A stretch of 64,000 nucleotides of DNA from positions 1,011,531 through 1,075,530 of the forward strand of contig MU006219.1 in assembly GCA_010093685.1 (NCBI GenBank), read 5' to 3'. Below are positions 1 through 11,224 of this stretch, in pieces. This DNA is from Ophiobolus disseminans. Lineage: Eukaryota; Ascomycota; Dothideomycetes; Pleosporales; Phaeosphaeriaceae. Numbering within the stretch: the stretch's first letter is position 1; each line of letters begins with the position of its first letter. A program made the translations under genes and the position numbers. Under the pieces are notes generated by a model. It was not told where the DNA came from and searched no databases. It was given only the letters and a program-made list of their open reading frames with translations.

Positions 1-364
1 AAATGCCTGCTGCATTCGCCTACCGCAATAAATTAGACCACATCCCACTCTAGAGACATATGCTTCACCCATCCCCGTCTGCCACGTCCCCCTCCTGGCT
101 GTCATCCATCCCTCGATAGATCCTTTACTCTTCCGTACAGCTGTCACTCCACACATTGACAACTGTCAACGCCCTGCAAGCAGCTACCGTTGTACGACAG
201 GAGCCACGAAGTCCTTTCTCGGCTTGACATCGTCGCCACCAACGAGCTTTTGCCAGTTCAGCAAAAGTTTGCATCAGTCCTTTCCCGTTACGATCTCCGA
301 ATCTGCATCGAAGCGCCCACCTGCTTAGACCAAACACGTCGACGCACATTTACGACCTTCCAAA
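1..364. other. 5' flank, no gene seen
   Basis: I see no convincing coding frame here. Short open frames on both strands lack splice logic or recognisable motifs. The stretch probably holds the promoter and 5' leader of the dsRNA-binding-like gene that starts at 365. Confidence 0.5.
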
Positions 365-1103
365 ATGTTCTATGTAATGTACCTCACAGGTATGCAACCA
401 CCATTTTTCTTGTTTCCCAACGTCATGGTACTACATGATGCAGAAGGTGTATGGCTACCATATGGTGTATTGAACCTGCATAAACGGGCCAACAAGCCAT
501 TGCAGCAAGTTTGGCCCAGTCCCATCATGTACCATTGTGTGGGTAACGTGGGAGCAACAAGGGCTTCAACTACTGGATTAAACACTGTTCTATTGGGTGA
601 CAAAGTTACTGACGATACTCTCAGGCCTTTGCCAACGCCGCCACTGGCCAGACCCGCTCTTCCAGACATACCGCACCCATCATGGCTATGGCGCCACAGT
701 CCGAGTAAACAACCGTGAATACTCCACCGATGTCGACTACGAATCAGATGAACTCGCTAAGAACGCTGCTGCCACCCGTGCGTACATGATCTGTCGCAAC
801 TTCTCTGTCAACGATGGCAGGGCCCCTGGCCAGCGTCCTGGTCAAGTTCCCCAAGGGCTTCCCGTGGCCATTGGTACCGGACGCAGGAACACCTGCTCAT
901 CCAATGACTACGACAGTGCAAGCACTTCGAGTGGGGGTACAAGCCCCCGGAACAGCGACTACGGCCTAGACAACGTAGACGCGGCTGGACGGCGCCCAAG
1001 CAAGGCTTCGATCTCGCCCTCGAACTGCTACTGTGGACGAGGAATGGTCAGGGCTTACGAAAGATGTAATCACTGTCTCCATGAGGCAGGCTACAGGGTC
1101 TAG
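365..1103 (+). CDS. small dsRNA-binding-domain-like protein with C-terminal CxC/CxxC motif
   Basis: Two exons are predicted: 365..389 and 625..1103. The 25-nt first exon ends in phase 1 at a GTATGC donor, and the 235-nt intron ends with a CTGAC branch and CTCAG acceptor. The join gives a 167-aa protein. Residues about 9-65 look like a dsRBM: a basic LCQRRHWPDP start, VRVNNREYSTDV as beta strands, and an Ala-rich helix ELAKNAAATRAYMICRNFSV. A Gly/Ser-rich linker follows. The C-terminus has CYC then CNHC spaced like a small zinc ribbon. Short fungal proteins of this type exist but their function is not established. An RNA-binding role is inference. The start rests on the splice join and could change with RNA data. 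Confidence 0.65.
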
Positions 1104-2083
1104 ACGGCAACATTTTTGGAATTCCCATGCACATACAGCGGCGTCCACATCGACCACACCATAACGAAGCGACATGACCAAAGCAAAAGACTTGAAGGGC
1201 TCAGGCTCAGCGATACCACTTGTTACGACCCTTACGACATGCATTCTTACGACACAAATGACCCCACTTCACGGCCCCATCTCATCTTTCATTGGCCAGT
1301 CTCTGCTTTTGCATTCGAATATCCGCTTGGGCTGTGTCATGATTCTTTTCCCCTCACCACTCGTTGGTACTGTCTGTTTCCCAAGCGTCTGCATAGCGAC
1401 GGCATCGAAGCGTTTTGAGCGATGATCTGTATTTCGGTTGTTTTGGGTTGGCCTTTTCTCTTCCACGCAAATTGCTATGTTTCCGACGCACACGTCGGGT
1501 GATGATGAATTGCAAAAGAAGAAAGATCATGACGATTAGCCACACGGCTATATGATGACTATAATTATGACGATATGAATGAAATCCAAACCTTTCGCGA
1601 CGCACGACTGAAATGCACAGCTGTCTATAAGTGCTTTGGCTTGTTGTTAAGTATACATGACGATACGAAGGAAACAGGCACATGTGGTGTTGAACAGCGA
1701 GACTTGCGTCCTGAGGTGTATGTATAAACAAAGGCTTCATTCCTGATGGCCCTGCCTAGGGCGGAGGATGGATTGGATTGAGTATGTCCGGTGCAAAGAA
1801 CTTCCGAAGCTTGTAGATGGTGAAATCGCGTGACCTCGGCCGTGTAAGCGAGGATGAAAACAGAAGGAAAAGAAGTGGCTAACTTATGTATCGAGAGGAA
1901 ATGTAGGTCACATGTAAGTACCCATGTCAGCACAACTTGGAAGCGAGGCTCGTTTAATTGTTGCCTTGCGCTGACCTTGGCGCTGGTAAGCAACCTCGTC
2001 TGTAACGCTACGCTTTGCTCATCTCTTACTCCATTTTGTCATCTCATACTGACCAGTGATCTTTGTATCAATCAGCGGTTGTA
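1104..2083. other. intergenic, nothing recognised
   Basis: This stretch is presumably the 3' UTR of the dsRBD-like gene plus the promoter of the F-box-like gene. Open frames on both strands are short and show no domain. There is no repeat or RNA gene that I can support. Confidence 0.5.
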
Positions 2084-3263
2084 ATGGCCCGTGCTCCAGA
2101 AACAGCCAAATCTGGTACTTCACGTAAACGACGGCCAAGGACGAGACCAACGGGCCACGGGCATAGACCTCCAGTCTCTGGTGAATTGGACGTGTATCTG
2201 CGGTGGCGTCGGCGTTTTGACAAACGGACAGCAGAGGAGAATGGAACAATGCTACCTGCCCGGGTCTCTGAGCCAGCATCGCATCCAGATCTCGTTCAAG
2301 CCCCTCCATGGCGGCCCATCAAGAACCCAGATGCGACGCTCCTGGGCCTACCGATAGAGGTGTGTATATTAACAATCTACAAGCTTGCTTTTGTTCAACA
2401 TCGCTGATCGATTTCAGATGCGTCTCCAAATCTACGCTTACCTCTCGGACACAACAATGGTACACGTGCATTCGCCACGAGCCCGCACCTACACTTGGAC
2501 GCCTTGCAAAGCCACCAACCCCATCTACCCTCATCTGTGCCTCAATCCAAAATGGTCCGGCCTATGTTCCGAGTCCGACCGCTGCACCTACAAGCACGTC
2601 ACGCCGCCCGAACCACGCGGTTTCTGGGCCCTCAGAGCGTCGTCCAAACTCCTGCGCCGTGAAACACAAGAGCTCGTCACGAAGAACGGAGTGTTCTCAG
2701 TTAACCCTGAAGATGCCGAGGGATGGCTCGATTTCCTGAAGAGACGCGCCCCGAAGCAATTAGAATCGATCACGAAGATCACGCTCGCTGGACCGGACCA
2801 CTACGTACTCAGTCCAGGCTATGGCATCTCCGCAGTGTTGAAACACGACCTGCCCAACCTGACGGCCGTGGGTCTTCAATGCCAAACGCCCCGCTACTGG
2901 TGGATATCGGACAGCGATCTCGCCGCTCCGAGGCTCGATATGGTACTGCACTGGGAGTTCTGGGATGCCGTGGAGGCGATGAAGAGTTTTGCACCGACGG
3001 TGACGTGTGTGGTTGAGGGATTGGTTTGGATCAAGAAGCAGAAGATGCATGATGAGGGTACGGGAGAGATGATGCAGGTTCAGGAACGGCAGGGGATTGC
3101 GAGAGTGGTGAGGATGGGCAAGGAAGAGGGGTTTGAGGGTGAGGGGTGGGAGAATGGGGATGTGAGGTTGGAGGCTGTGCAGCCGGGGGAGTTGGTAGGG
3201 AGGAAGAGGAATGCGGGGTGGAGGATTTGGTGGAAGAGGGATGAGCTGAAGTATTTTGGGTAG
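2084..3263 (+). CDS. F-box-like domain protein
   Basis: Exons 2084..2359 and 2418..3263 encode 373 aa. The 58-nt intron has a GTGTGT donor and TTTCAG acceptor, and joins in phase 0. The join builds the segment LLGLPIEMRLQIYAYL (about residues 87-102), the usual core of fungal F-box/2EXR-type proteins: short hydrophobic helix, P-x-E-[ILM]-R-x-x-I-Y. The N-terminus is basic and Arg/Lys-rich. The rest is a predicted alpha/beta region without a motif I can name. Such proteins often act as substrate adaptors of SCF ubiquitin ligases, but no Skp1-binding function can be shown from this sequence. The first ATG in frame was taken as start; the upstream TTG was rejected. Confidence 0.7.
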
Positions 3264-3436
3264 TTCTCTATATGGTTTTTAGGTTGATGTGTGGTGTGTT
3301 GCGAAATTCGAAAGCATGTCTTTCAGGAAGACTTGCGCTCATCACGTGTTCTGGCGTTTGCGCTAAAACCCCCAACGCGATCCCCACATTCCAACTTCCA
3401 CATCCCACCCCCACCCCCAAACTACACAACACCACA

Positions 3437-4163
3437 ATGTCTGCACAACCAGCACCCTCCCGGCCCGGCCCGGACCGCCGCTCCTCCACCGTCCCAAAGC
3501 GCACCTCCATCCTCCCCAAACCCTCGTCCATCGCTCTCGACCCCTCGGTCCTCATCGCTCAACACGCCCAGATTACCGGCACGCATCCCATCACCCTCGG
3601 CCCAAACACGGTCCTTCACCCGCACAGCAGAATCAGCAGTGCACTGGCGCCGGTAGTGCTGGGCGAAGGCGTCGTTGTGTACGAGCGCGCGAAAGTGGGC
3701 GTGGGCTTGGGACCAGATCTCGACGCGGAGAGTCGGCGCAGCAGTATGCGGAGTAGTGGGGGTACTATACGCAGCGATGGGGTTGTGCTGGGCAGGAATG
3801 TGGTGGTGGAGGCGAATGCTATTGTTGAGGCGGCGGAGGTGGGTGAGGGAAGTGTGGTGGAGGTCGGCGCCGTGCTGGGGAGGGGATGCGTGGTAGGGAA
3901 GGTTTGCATGCCATTCTTCATCTATGTGGTTGCATATGCTGACATGATGTCAATAGTACTGCACGATCTCGCCATCTTCCATCGTCGCCCCGAATACCCG
4001 ACTACCGGACTACACGGTCGTGTACGGTGGGTCTGAACATAGGCTCGATAAGACGCTGCAGCTGAGGCCGGAGATATTGGATGCGAAGATGGCGGTGCAT
4101 AGGAAGCAATTGGAGATGTTCAAGAAACTGGTTCCGAATCAGGTGGCGAAGTGGACGGTTTGA
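3437..4163 (+). CDS. dynactin subunit 6 (p27), left-handed beta-helix protein
   Basis: Exons 3437..3901 and 3957..4163 give 223 aa. The 55-nt intron (GTTTGC donor, AATAG acceptor) joins in phase 0. After a basic Pro/Ser-rich N-terminus, residues about 35-185 are imperfect hexapeptide repeats typical of a left-handed beta-helix (for example VLIAQHAQITG, GVVLGRNVVVEANAIVEAAEVG, and IVAPNTRLPDYTVVYGG after the intron). The C-terminal helix ends in VAKWTV. DCTN6 sits in the pointed-end complex of dynactin, the dynein cofactor for retrograde transport. A Ser/Arg/Gly-rich insertion (about residues 98-112) interrupts the coils. The match to the family is by repeat pattern and length. Confidence 0.85.
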
Positions 4164-4306
4164 ATGTTTGAATACTACTGCATGTGTCTGTCTTCACTGC
4201 ACTATCACTCGTCTTTTGTCCGTCTCAGGATCCAGCCTGGAGACTCTCGCACCCTCATCACCAACGACCAGCGCTGGCGAAGATCCGTCGAGGTATACCA
4301 GGACAC

Positions 4307-5265
4307 CTAATTGTGCTGGCGACACTGATACTCCGCCTCACCGGGGTCCATCAGCTTCCTCCTCTTACACCCCCGTCCCAAGGCTGTGCGGCCGCTGCAT
4401 TTCAGCATGCTCTTCTTCGCCGGGGGCTGCTTCTCGACCGTCTCGTCCTCCGCTGGACGCTTCTTGGTGACGGCACCCAGCTTGTACACCGACTCCACCA
4501 CCTCACCATGCTTATCCAGTCCCATCGGCGTCAAGACAGCAACCTGCTGCAGCCTCCACACCAACATCTCCACATCCTTCGCGCCCGAGAAGAATCCGCA
4601 TATCTCGTCTAGACTCGCTCCGTCCGCCCTGTCCGCGAAAAACCGAGCTAATTGCTCGCAGCTCAGTTGTTCGTCTTCCTGCTCTTCACGCGCCTGCACG
4701 TGTTCGCGCCAGACGAGGTAGCGCTTGAGAAAGCGCACAACGAGCTTATCGTCGAAGACGTCTTTGCGCGTCTCGAGCGCAGCTTCCATCATGTTCTGCG
4801 TGCGCGTCTTGCGCAGCCACATGTGCTTCTCGAGCACGTTCATGGCGCTGAACTCCCGACAGGCTTTGGTCCACACGCTCTCATGAGCGGCGTTCGCGGG
4901 TCGGGTGGGACCATGTAGACGCCTGGATCCTTCTTGGCGTGCTTGCTGGTGAAGTTGTTTGATATTGACTCTCGGTAGGTGGGGGTGAGTTCGGCGGTGT
5001 AGGGGCCGCAGTGGTGCAGGTAGAGGTTTGTGATGCGTATGGTGTCGACGGCCGCGGCGTAGAGAGCGGGTTCGATGGTTGTGGAGGGGAGGTTGATGAG
5101 CGAGGGAAGTGTAGGTGGCGCGTTGGTTAGGCTCGCTGGGTGCGTCCAGTGTGGAGAGCTCTCCAGTGGAGCCGGAACGACGATGTCTTTGCGGATTTTC
5201 TTGGTGAGTTTGTTGAGGAAGGGAGCCAGCTCCATAGTTGTAGGGGATGTGATTGAATCGGACAT
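4307..5265 (-). CDS. hypothetical ascomycete protein with C-terminal Cys/His motif
   Basis: Predicted exons are 4970..5265 and 4307..4922, giving 303 aa. Two overlapping frames are united by a 47-nt intron (4923..4969) with an unusual GTCAAT donor and CCAG acceptor; the join reads YRERLHGPTRP. No known domain is recognised. The first third is Pro/Ser-rich. The middle (about residues 120-220) is helical with KACREFSAMNVLEKHMW and FLKRYLVWREH. A Lys-rich stretch follows, then a C-terminal CSGRTALGRGCKRRK and YQCRQH, which might bind zinc. Function is unknown. A sequencing frameshift is the alternative to the intron. Confidence 0.6.
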
Positions 5266-5817
5266 GTTGAGTCGATGCTGAGTGGATGAGTGATTAAGGG
5301 CGGTGTGGGTGCGTTCGTTCTTGGTGGTTGAGAAGAAAGCATTCGATGGTGTGCTTGTTACGGTAAGAAGTGGGAGAGGTTCAGGAGGCAGCGTGCTGGA
5401 CTCGAAAGATGTACAGCCAACGAGCGGAGATCGCACAATAGGAAGGGGGCTACAATAGCTGTGAATAGAAGAATCATGAAGCGCAGGACGTCAACATTGC
5501 CGCCAAGTGAAGAGGCCGTTCCTATTGTGTGGCCATCACCAACGAACGAGCAAACAAGATGCTTGCTTTCACCACCAACAATATAGTAAGCATTCCTCTA
5601 CGTAATACCAATCTCGAAAAATATATGCGACGCATCAAGCGATGTACTCCCAGATCGCCCTGTCCCTAGACGACCGAGTAATCATTCACGTCACGCCCAT
5701 CGCCCAAAACATAGCCGTCACAACCACCATCGCAAACACAACCACATCCTCCGCACACACCGCCCCTCTCCTCTCCTCACCAACCCGTCCCCAGTCCCAG
5801 TCCCGGCACCCCAGCTC
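5266..5817. other. intergenic between two minus-strand genes
   Basis: This holds the promoter of the minus-strand hypothetical gene (start codon ends at 5265) and the 3' flank of the carbonic anhydrase gene. I see no further coding region or repeat. Confidence 0.5.
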
Positions 5818-6876
5818 CTAACTAGGGCGCCAGAGCCCGGTAAATTTCTTCCCGCCGCCGTCCCCAATGAGCTTGAGTTCGCCCGCGCCGATGTCGTATA
5901 TCATGCCGTGCAGCGAGAGGCCGCGTTCGGTGATGGCGCGCTTGATGGCCGGGTGCAGGCGCAGGACGTCGAGGGATGCTTGGACGTTTAGCTCTGCGAC
6001 GCGGGCTGCGCGTGCGTCGTCGGTGGGCAGACGGGAGAGCTCGGGGGCGTGTTTGCGGCGGAGTTCGCGGACGGGGTGGAGCCATGTCTGGGTGGGGTCA
6101 GTATGGGATGGGGATTTGGGAGATGAGTGGAGGAGTGTGGTGTTTATATGGGAGTGGGAGGTAGGTAGGTGGCGGTTGAACTCACTGTGGAGATGTTAGT
6201 AAGGGTTCTTAATAGAGCTGATGCAAGATCTTGTAGTACCATTTAATGTCTCTCCTAGATCAGCATCTCCTAATGCAGCGGCGGCTCCACCGCATTTTGT
6301 GTGGCCGCACACGACGACCTTTTTTACTTTGAGATGTGTGACTGCATACTCGACTACACTCGCCGAGTTGAGGTCGTTTGCATGCACTGTGTTTGCGATA
6401 TTTCTGTGCACGAAGATGTCGCCCGGTTTGCAGTTGCAGACGGTAGTCTTTGGAGGAAATACAACGTCAGTGTCGATTTTAAGTACTTCGTATCTGATAG
6501 ACGTACCTCGGGCACGCGACTGTCGGCACAGCCTATCCACAGAATCTCGGGCGCCTGGCCCTTTGCAAGGTCGGAGAAGGTGTTCGGATCTTTCTCGGTG
6601 GTGCGCTGGACATAATGGCGGTTCCCGGCAAGGAGGTGGTCAAGGGGATCTTTGCAAAAAGTCACGTCAGTTCTGCATGTTCTGAAGGCCGCATCCCTGA
6701 TGGTGCGCTTGGCCGGGTGTCAAGGTGGGCCCACTTGGGGGAGCAGCAGCAACTTAAAGGCGACGACTGCCCCAGGTCTTTCATGAACATGCGACTTCTT
6801 TCGCGCGACGCGCAGGAATCTTGTGATACGGCGGAAAGTATGAGGAGAGTTTGTACGTACCTATATATGCCGACAT
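5818..6876 (-). CDS. beta-class carbonic anhydrase
   Basis: Four coding exons are predicted: 6861..6876, 6507..6649, 6241..6447 and 5818..6087, encoding 211 aa. It hydrates CO2 to bicarbonate. The zinc site is the classic beta-CA set: Cys46 in CADSR with Asp48/Arg50, then His102 and Cys105 in CGHTKCGG. TTVCNCKPGDIFVHRNIAN is the conserved second block. There is no mitochondrial presequence, so a cytosolic enzyme like Nce103 is likely. The 16-nt first exon (MSAYI plus one base) fits a GTACGT donor and a 211-nt intron. Exons 3 and 4 cannot be joined in frame by any single GT-AG intron. They join perfectly (ETLN to TWLHPVREL) if the intervening 153 nt is a twin intron, described separately. Confidence 0.92.
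6088..6240 (-). other. predicted spliceosomal twin intron (stwintron), donor-interrupted
   Basis: In transcript sense the exon ends ...TTAAAT, followed by G, then GTACTA...TACTAAC...CCACAG (inner intron, 6185..6239, 55 nt), then TGAGTT...CTGAC...ACCCAG (rest of the outer intron, 6184 down to 6088). Removing the inner intron brings the lone G (6240) next to TGAGTT and creates a perfect GTGAGT donor. The 98-nt outer intron can then be removed, joining AAT to ACATGG in phase 0. Splicing either part alone leaves an in-frame stop or the wrong frame. This matches the type in which the inner intron lies between donor bases 1 and 2 ([D1,2]). Confidence 0.8.
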
Positions 6877-8225
6877 CGGGCGGGTATGGAATGTCTACGA
6901 GGCTTCGTCGAGCAAGTCAGGGACTGGTATGGACAGAGACGTATCACAGGACCACAGAAAAAGAGCTGGAAAGAACCAATATTCAAGGGGATGCGAATGG
7001 AACTGGCAGCTGCACCCTCTCTTATCTGGCTGACATGTCGCACCCGGGGAAGCCACGCGGAGACACCAGCATCTAATGACAGGGTGCGCGCAAACCCTCA
7101 CAATATGCGACACATTCCCGTTGCAGCCCCAAGACCATCTTGATGAAGCAAATCGCTCACTGACGCAATTCCGTGGTACCGCCCCGCGACCGAGGGTCGC
7201 AGTACCGGGAATCTTGCGCGTCCAGGAGCAAGTTACGAGCGCGTTACCAGCGCAAGACTGTCTTTCCCTCCGCATACGACCTCTCTACACCGACACCCGG
7301 AGCCCACCGACGTCTGCAACTGCAACCCGCGTAGCTGAGGCGCACAACACACGCCCTGCATTCTTCTGCAGCAGACGCGCGCTGCCGAGCCTTCAGTCAT
7401 GCAGTGAAGCACTATGAAGCATATAACGGGCTTGTCGTGTGGGCACCTTGCTTTGCGCAACTCCCGCTGCCTCTTGGATCTCTCGGCGCGCTGCTTGTTA
7501 TCGCGGCGCCCAGATCCCCACATGTCATTCTGCCGTCGTTGGTGTCTCGAATTTCTGGGACTGTTCCGCACGCCCCGGTGCATCGGGACAGGGGTGCCAA
7601 GCGAGGCATGTCAGCGCTGCACTGTGGTACTGGCCAATGTGTGTGATGGCTGATAGAGGCGTGCAGGTAGGTCGAGATCGTGATGCAGATGTATTTGACG
7701 TGCTTTTGTTAGGCGAGTGTCTAACCTCATTTTAGACATTGAGCGATGAAGACAGGGTAAATTCAGATTTGCGTCCCAGTACCCTCGAATCGGAATACTG
7801 CAAATACTGCCATAAATGACCATACACATCTCAGTGTGCTTCAAGAGCCAGTTTTCAGCTCCCCGGAAAACTTCTTACATCCGTCATTTCATTGTCGCTT
7901 CGTTGTTTCTATTATTCACGTCTTCACTTCACGAGGTGGAGACAAGAAAAAGCATGAGCCGCAGATGGATCTCGAACACAATGCCGCAAGCCTGATGTAG
8001 CACATTTTTAGGCGTCATTGTACTGGGAAAGTACAATCGTCCATATGTGTACCAGCGTTTCATTACGGGCAATGGATCGAATTTGCTTTCACACCTGTCA
8101 CCTGAATAGGCTAGCTTCCAACAAAGCTCCGGTGTTGTTCCGCCTGCACCACTCAAAAGCGCCTGGCACGTTAGGGTACTCATACACTTTGTCTGTCGCT
8201 GACTCTACTTTTCTCGCCTGTGAAG
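6877..8225. other. intergenic, about 1.35 kb, nothing recognised
   Basis: The left end is the promoter side of the carbonic anhydrase gene. The right end leads into the DUF6604-like pseudogene. Several open frames of 60-130 codons exist on both strands, but none has a recognisable motif, consistent splice sites or biased codon use that would support a gene. Confidence 0.45.
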
Positions 8226-11224
8226 ATGGCACTACGAGCGCCTGACAGTGATTCATATCGTGAGTATAAGACTGACACAAGCATATTCCTCAGCGGCATC
8301 GCCGACACGGCGAAAGCTTGTGGCCACAATCCAAAGCTCAGTCTGGTCATCAAGAACGACAATAAGTCGCCTGCGCCGCAATCACACACTGGTCACACAG
8401 CAACTGCGAACAAGGAACACGGGCGCTTGAAAGGCAAGGCCCGAATAGAATCGAAAAAGTTGGAAGCGGCTGAGAAGGCAGCTAAAGATGCGAGATTCCT
8501 CGTGGAGAACAATGTCAAGCAGGAAACTCCAGTGGTAACATACAAGGTCTCCGTCGCTGAAATTCTACAACAGGTGGAGGACATCGTGAAAGCCAAGCGA
8601 CGAAACTTCATCTCGTCCAGCGCAGAGCGCGCAGCCGCCGTGCTATCTCAGTGCGTGAGGAGTTCGCCTTCACTTTCCAGGACAGCGAGGATCAGGTGTC
8701 GAACCAAGGCCATCAGTACTTCATCGCGGTATTAAAACAAGCATATCACACTCTGAACGATGCGGACTGTTTCGAGGTTCTCAACGTCATTTCTGACGGT
8801 CCGAAACTCGACATCTTGACAACAGGCAACAAATTCAAGCATCTCGATTTCGAAGAACCACCCGAGGAGAAGGGCCCAAGTCCGCTAGTCGCCAAAGCAA
8901 TTACGATGAAGCAGTTCACGTCCAAACCAAAAGCCAGAGTTATAGAACCGGAAGTCGACGATAGAGAGGAGATGATGTTCAGGTACTTCTGCTTCCTCCA
9001 AGACCTTCACAAGCTACAAGACTTCATCTGCAACCTTATCATGCGCTACAAAGACGACAAGCTAGACAACTTGCCATCAAAACTGCCATTGAACATGTTA
9101 GACAGCAAGACCATGCTCTCATTGAAGCAACGCCCGAGCATCTACAATTCACGGTAGAGAATCCCGAGATCATCTTTGCGCTACTCCGTGAGAAGGGTGT
9201 TAGGCTTGGATCCGACGCGGCTGAGAAGAAAGATCTCTTCCCCCGACAACAGGATGTGCTCTTCCGTGAGACACACTCTAGTCTGTTGCGCGTTGCAGCT
9301 GAAGCAGACAAGAAGACGAACCACTTCTACTTCATCAAAGTACCACTTTTAACCGCAAAAGATGGCACAGACCTTAGTCTTTCCATCAACGATATCTGGA
9401 TAGATGAGCACAAGTTCCTGGTACAGTATATGAACGAGCTTATCTTGGAAAATGTAAGTGGCTGCTGGGTACCGAGCAAAGAATATATGCTTACTTAATC
9501 GATACAGGTCATGCGCGAGGTACAAATTGAGCTCACAAAGAATGGCGGCACCCGTGCTTCCAGCTACGATCACATCTCTATCCAGCTCCTCAAGATCTTC
9601 CACGGTGCCAAAAGTGGTAAAGTCGATGTCCCAACGGCGTCCATCTTCGCTGCCGATATTCTACTCGACATCCGGTCCGTTTGCAATCAGAAGCGCGACT
9701 CGTGGGTTGCGGACCTTAGTGACACCGCTACGGTGGTCACCAACAGCCTCGACAGAATTATGAAGACGTGCGAGCGTGTCCATCCCAATGAGTACTTTTC
9801 TGAATACCGTTTGAGAGACAAGTGTAATTGGATAGCGGATTCAAATGTACCCTGGAAGCGTCTAATGTACTTGGAAGAGTTCGCCTCTCATCCGATATGG
9901 GAGTCGCTGATTAGCGAGCCCTTGGGTATTCCAAGAGCTGATGAGATCCAGGAGGAACTAAGAAGGGTTTCGAAAGATATACCATATCATGAGCGCAACA
10001 GGGACTGTGTACCACCGACGATAGATGGCTACTTCCTTCGACGTACCAACCCGCTGTTGTGCGCGAGACTCAAGCTTGAATTGCTTTTGGACTTTCAGGA
10101 TTTGGACTCGGCTTCGCTAATGTACACTGCCACATCAATGTCATGAGCCACCTTTTCAACGCCTTGAAGGAGACAGACCGTGTCAGTGGCGACTGGCCTG
10201 CGCTACAGGAGATTATTGAGACTCATCGGAAGGAGAACTTCATGAATGAAGCGTCGAAGAAGCCAGAAGACATGTATCTCCGAGTGTGCCACACATTGGG
10301 CATGTCTTCTGCTGGAATCGCACTCATGAAGAAAGAGGGCGGCAAAGCACCAGGCGTAAAGAAATCAACCAACCTACGACACACAAATAACATAAAAATG
10401 TGGGATCTACTCCCCAACGACGTCTGCTTGGCTTTGCGCAAAGCATCCGCCGGCACCACCAGCTCAGCCCAACTCACGGCTTCCCTCAGCGAGCACATGC
10501 AGCGCCACCAAGAGCAAATTGCCGGCACAAAACCCGCCAAGTACATCGACCGCAACCTAGGCATCACTACACTTATCGGCGGCTTGTGCGACTTTCTCCC
10601 TCTCGCCTTCGCCCCGATCTCGTCACCCTGACACGTGCCAGGTCCACCACGAATACCTGCAGCGAATGGAACGCATAGCCCACGAGAACGCGTTGGCCGC
10701 GCAGCAGCAGCAACAGCAGCAGCAGGGAAGACAGCAGATACACTTCAACGGGTGGGAAGATGCTGAACGCCACAGAGCGTGGGGAGATGCCAAACGCCAC
10801 AGAGCGTACGAGCCGGAGGAGGAAGAGAGACTGGGATTTGCTGGGGCTATGGCTTTGCGGTTTCAAGACGCAAAAAAGGAGGAGGATATGGCACGGAGGG
10901 AGAAGCGGAATGTGAGGCGGAGGGAGAGAGTTGCTGAGAAACGCGCACGCGTGGGACTGGGCAACAGAAAAGTGCTCTTACTCAACATGCGGCTACTCCT
11001 ACACAGCATACGGCTCCTCCTGCTCAACGTATGGCTGCTTCTATTCAGCGTACGGCCACTTCTACTCAGCATATGGCTCCTTCTACTCAGCGCATGGCTG
11101 CTCCTATTCAGCATACGGCCTCTCCTACTTCCGATCAGGGTTCGACGGCGCCGCAGCCGAAGCAGAAGAACACCGCTCAGGAGTTGATAAAAGCTAAACA
11201 TAGTTTGATGAAGTTGTTGAATTG
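8226..11224 (+). pseudogene. DUF6604-type fungal protein, broken by several frameshifts
   Basis: The frame starts MALRAPDSDSYREYKTDTSIF and continues FLSGIADTAKACG, the signature start of fungal DUF6604 proteins (function unknown). Coding potential then hops frames: near 8650, near 9058 and near 10112 the protein continues one base out of phase each time, equal to single-base deletions. Two further shifts near 10615 and 10957 are likely. One clean intron (9454..9507, GTAAGT/ACAG) is kept in phase. Typical later segments are readable, such as DIRSVCNQKRDSW and FANVHCHINVMSHLFNAL. A poly-Gln tract and a 21-nt tandem repeat lie near the end, and the last frame stops at 11222-11224. No intron with proper borders can explain the shifts. 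A recent pseudogene is most likely; local assembly error is the alternative. Confidence 0.7.
10980..11126 (+). repeat. seven copies of a 21-nt tandem repeat
   Basis: Seven consecutive 21-nt units begin ACTCAACATGCGGCTACTCCT and diverge slightly. In the frame that ends at 11224 each unit encodes a 7-residue repeat such as TQHAATP, TQHTAPP or AQRMAAS. The unit length is a multiple of three, so the repeat is also open in the other two frames. That produces a misleading Leu-rich frame. Confidence 0.85.

Noticed and set aside
5822..6085. Arg/Pro-rich frame at the carbonic anhydrase 3' end
   Set aside because: Out-of-phase reading of the last carbonic anhydrase exon, which in frame gives TWLHPVREL...FTGLWRPS.
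10666..11187. Leu-rich frame that looks like several membrane helices
   Set aside because: It is the 21-nt repeat read in the wrong frame; the frame ending at 11224 gives coherent TQHTAPP-type repeats.
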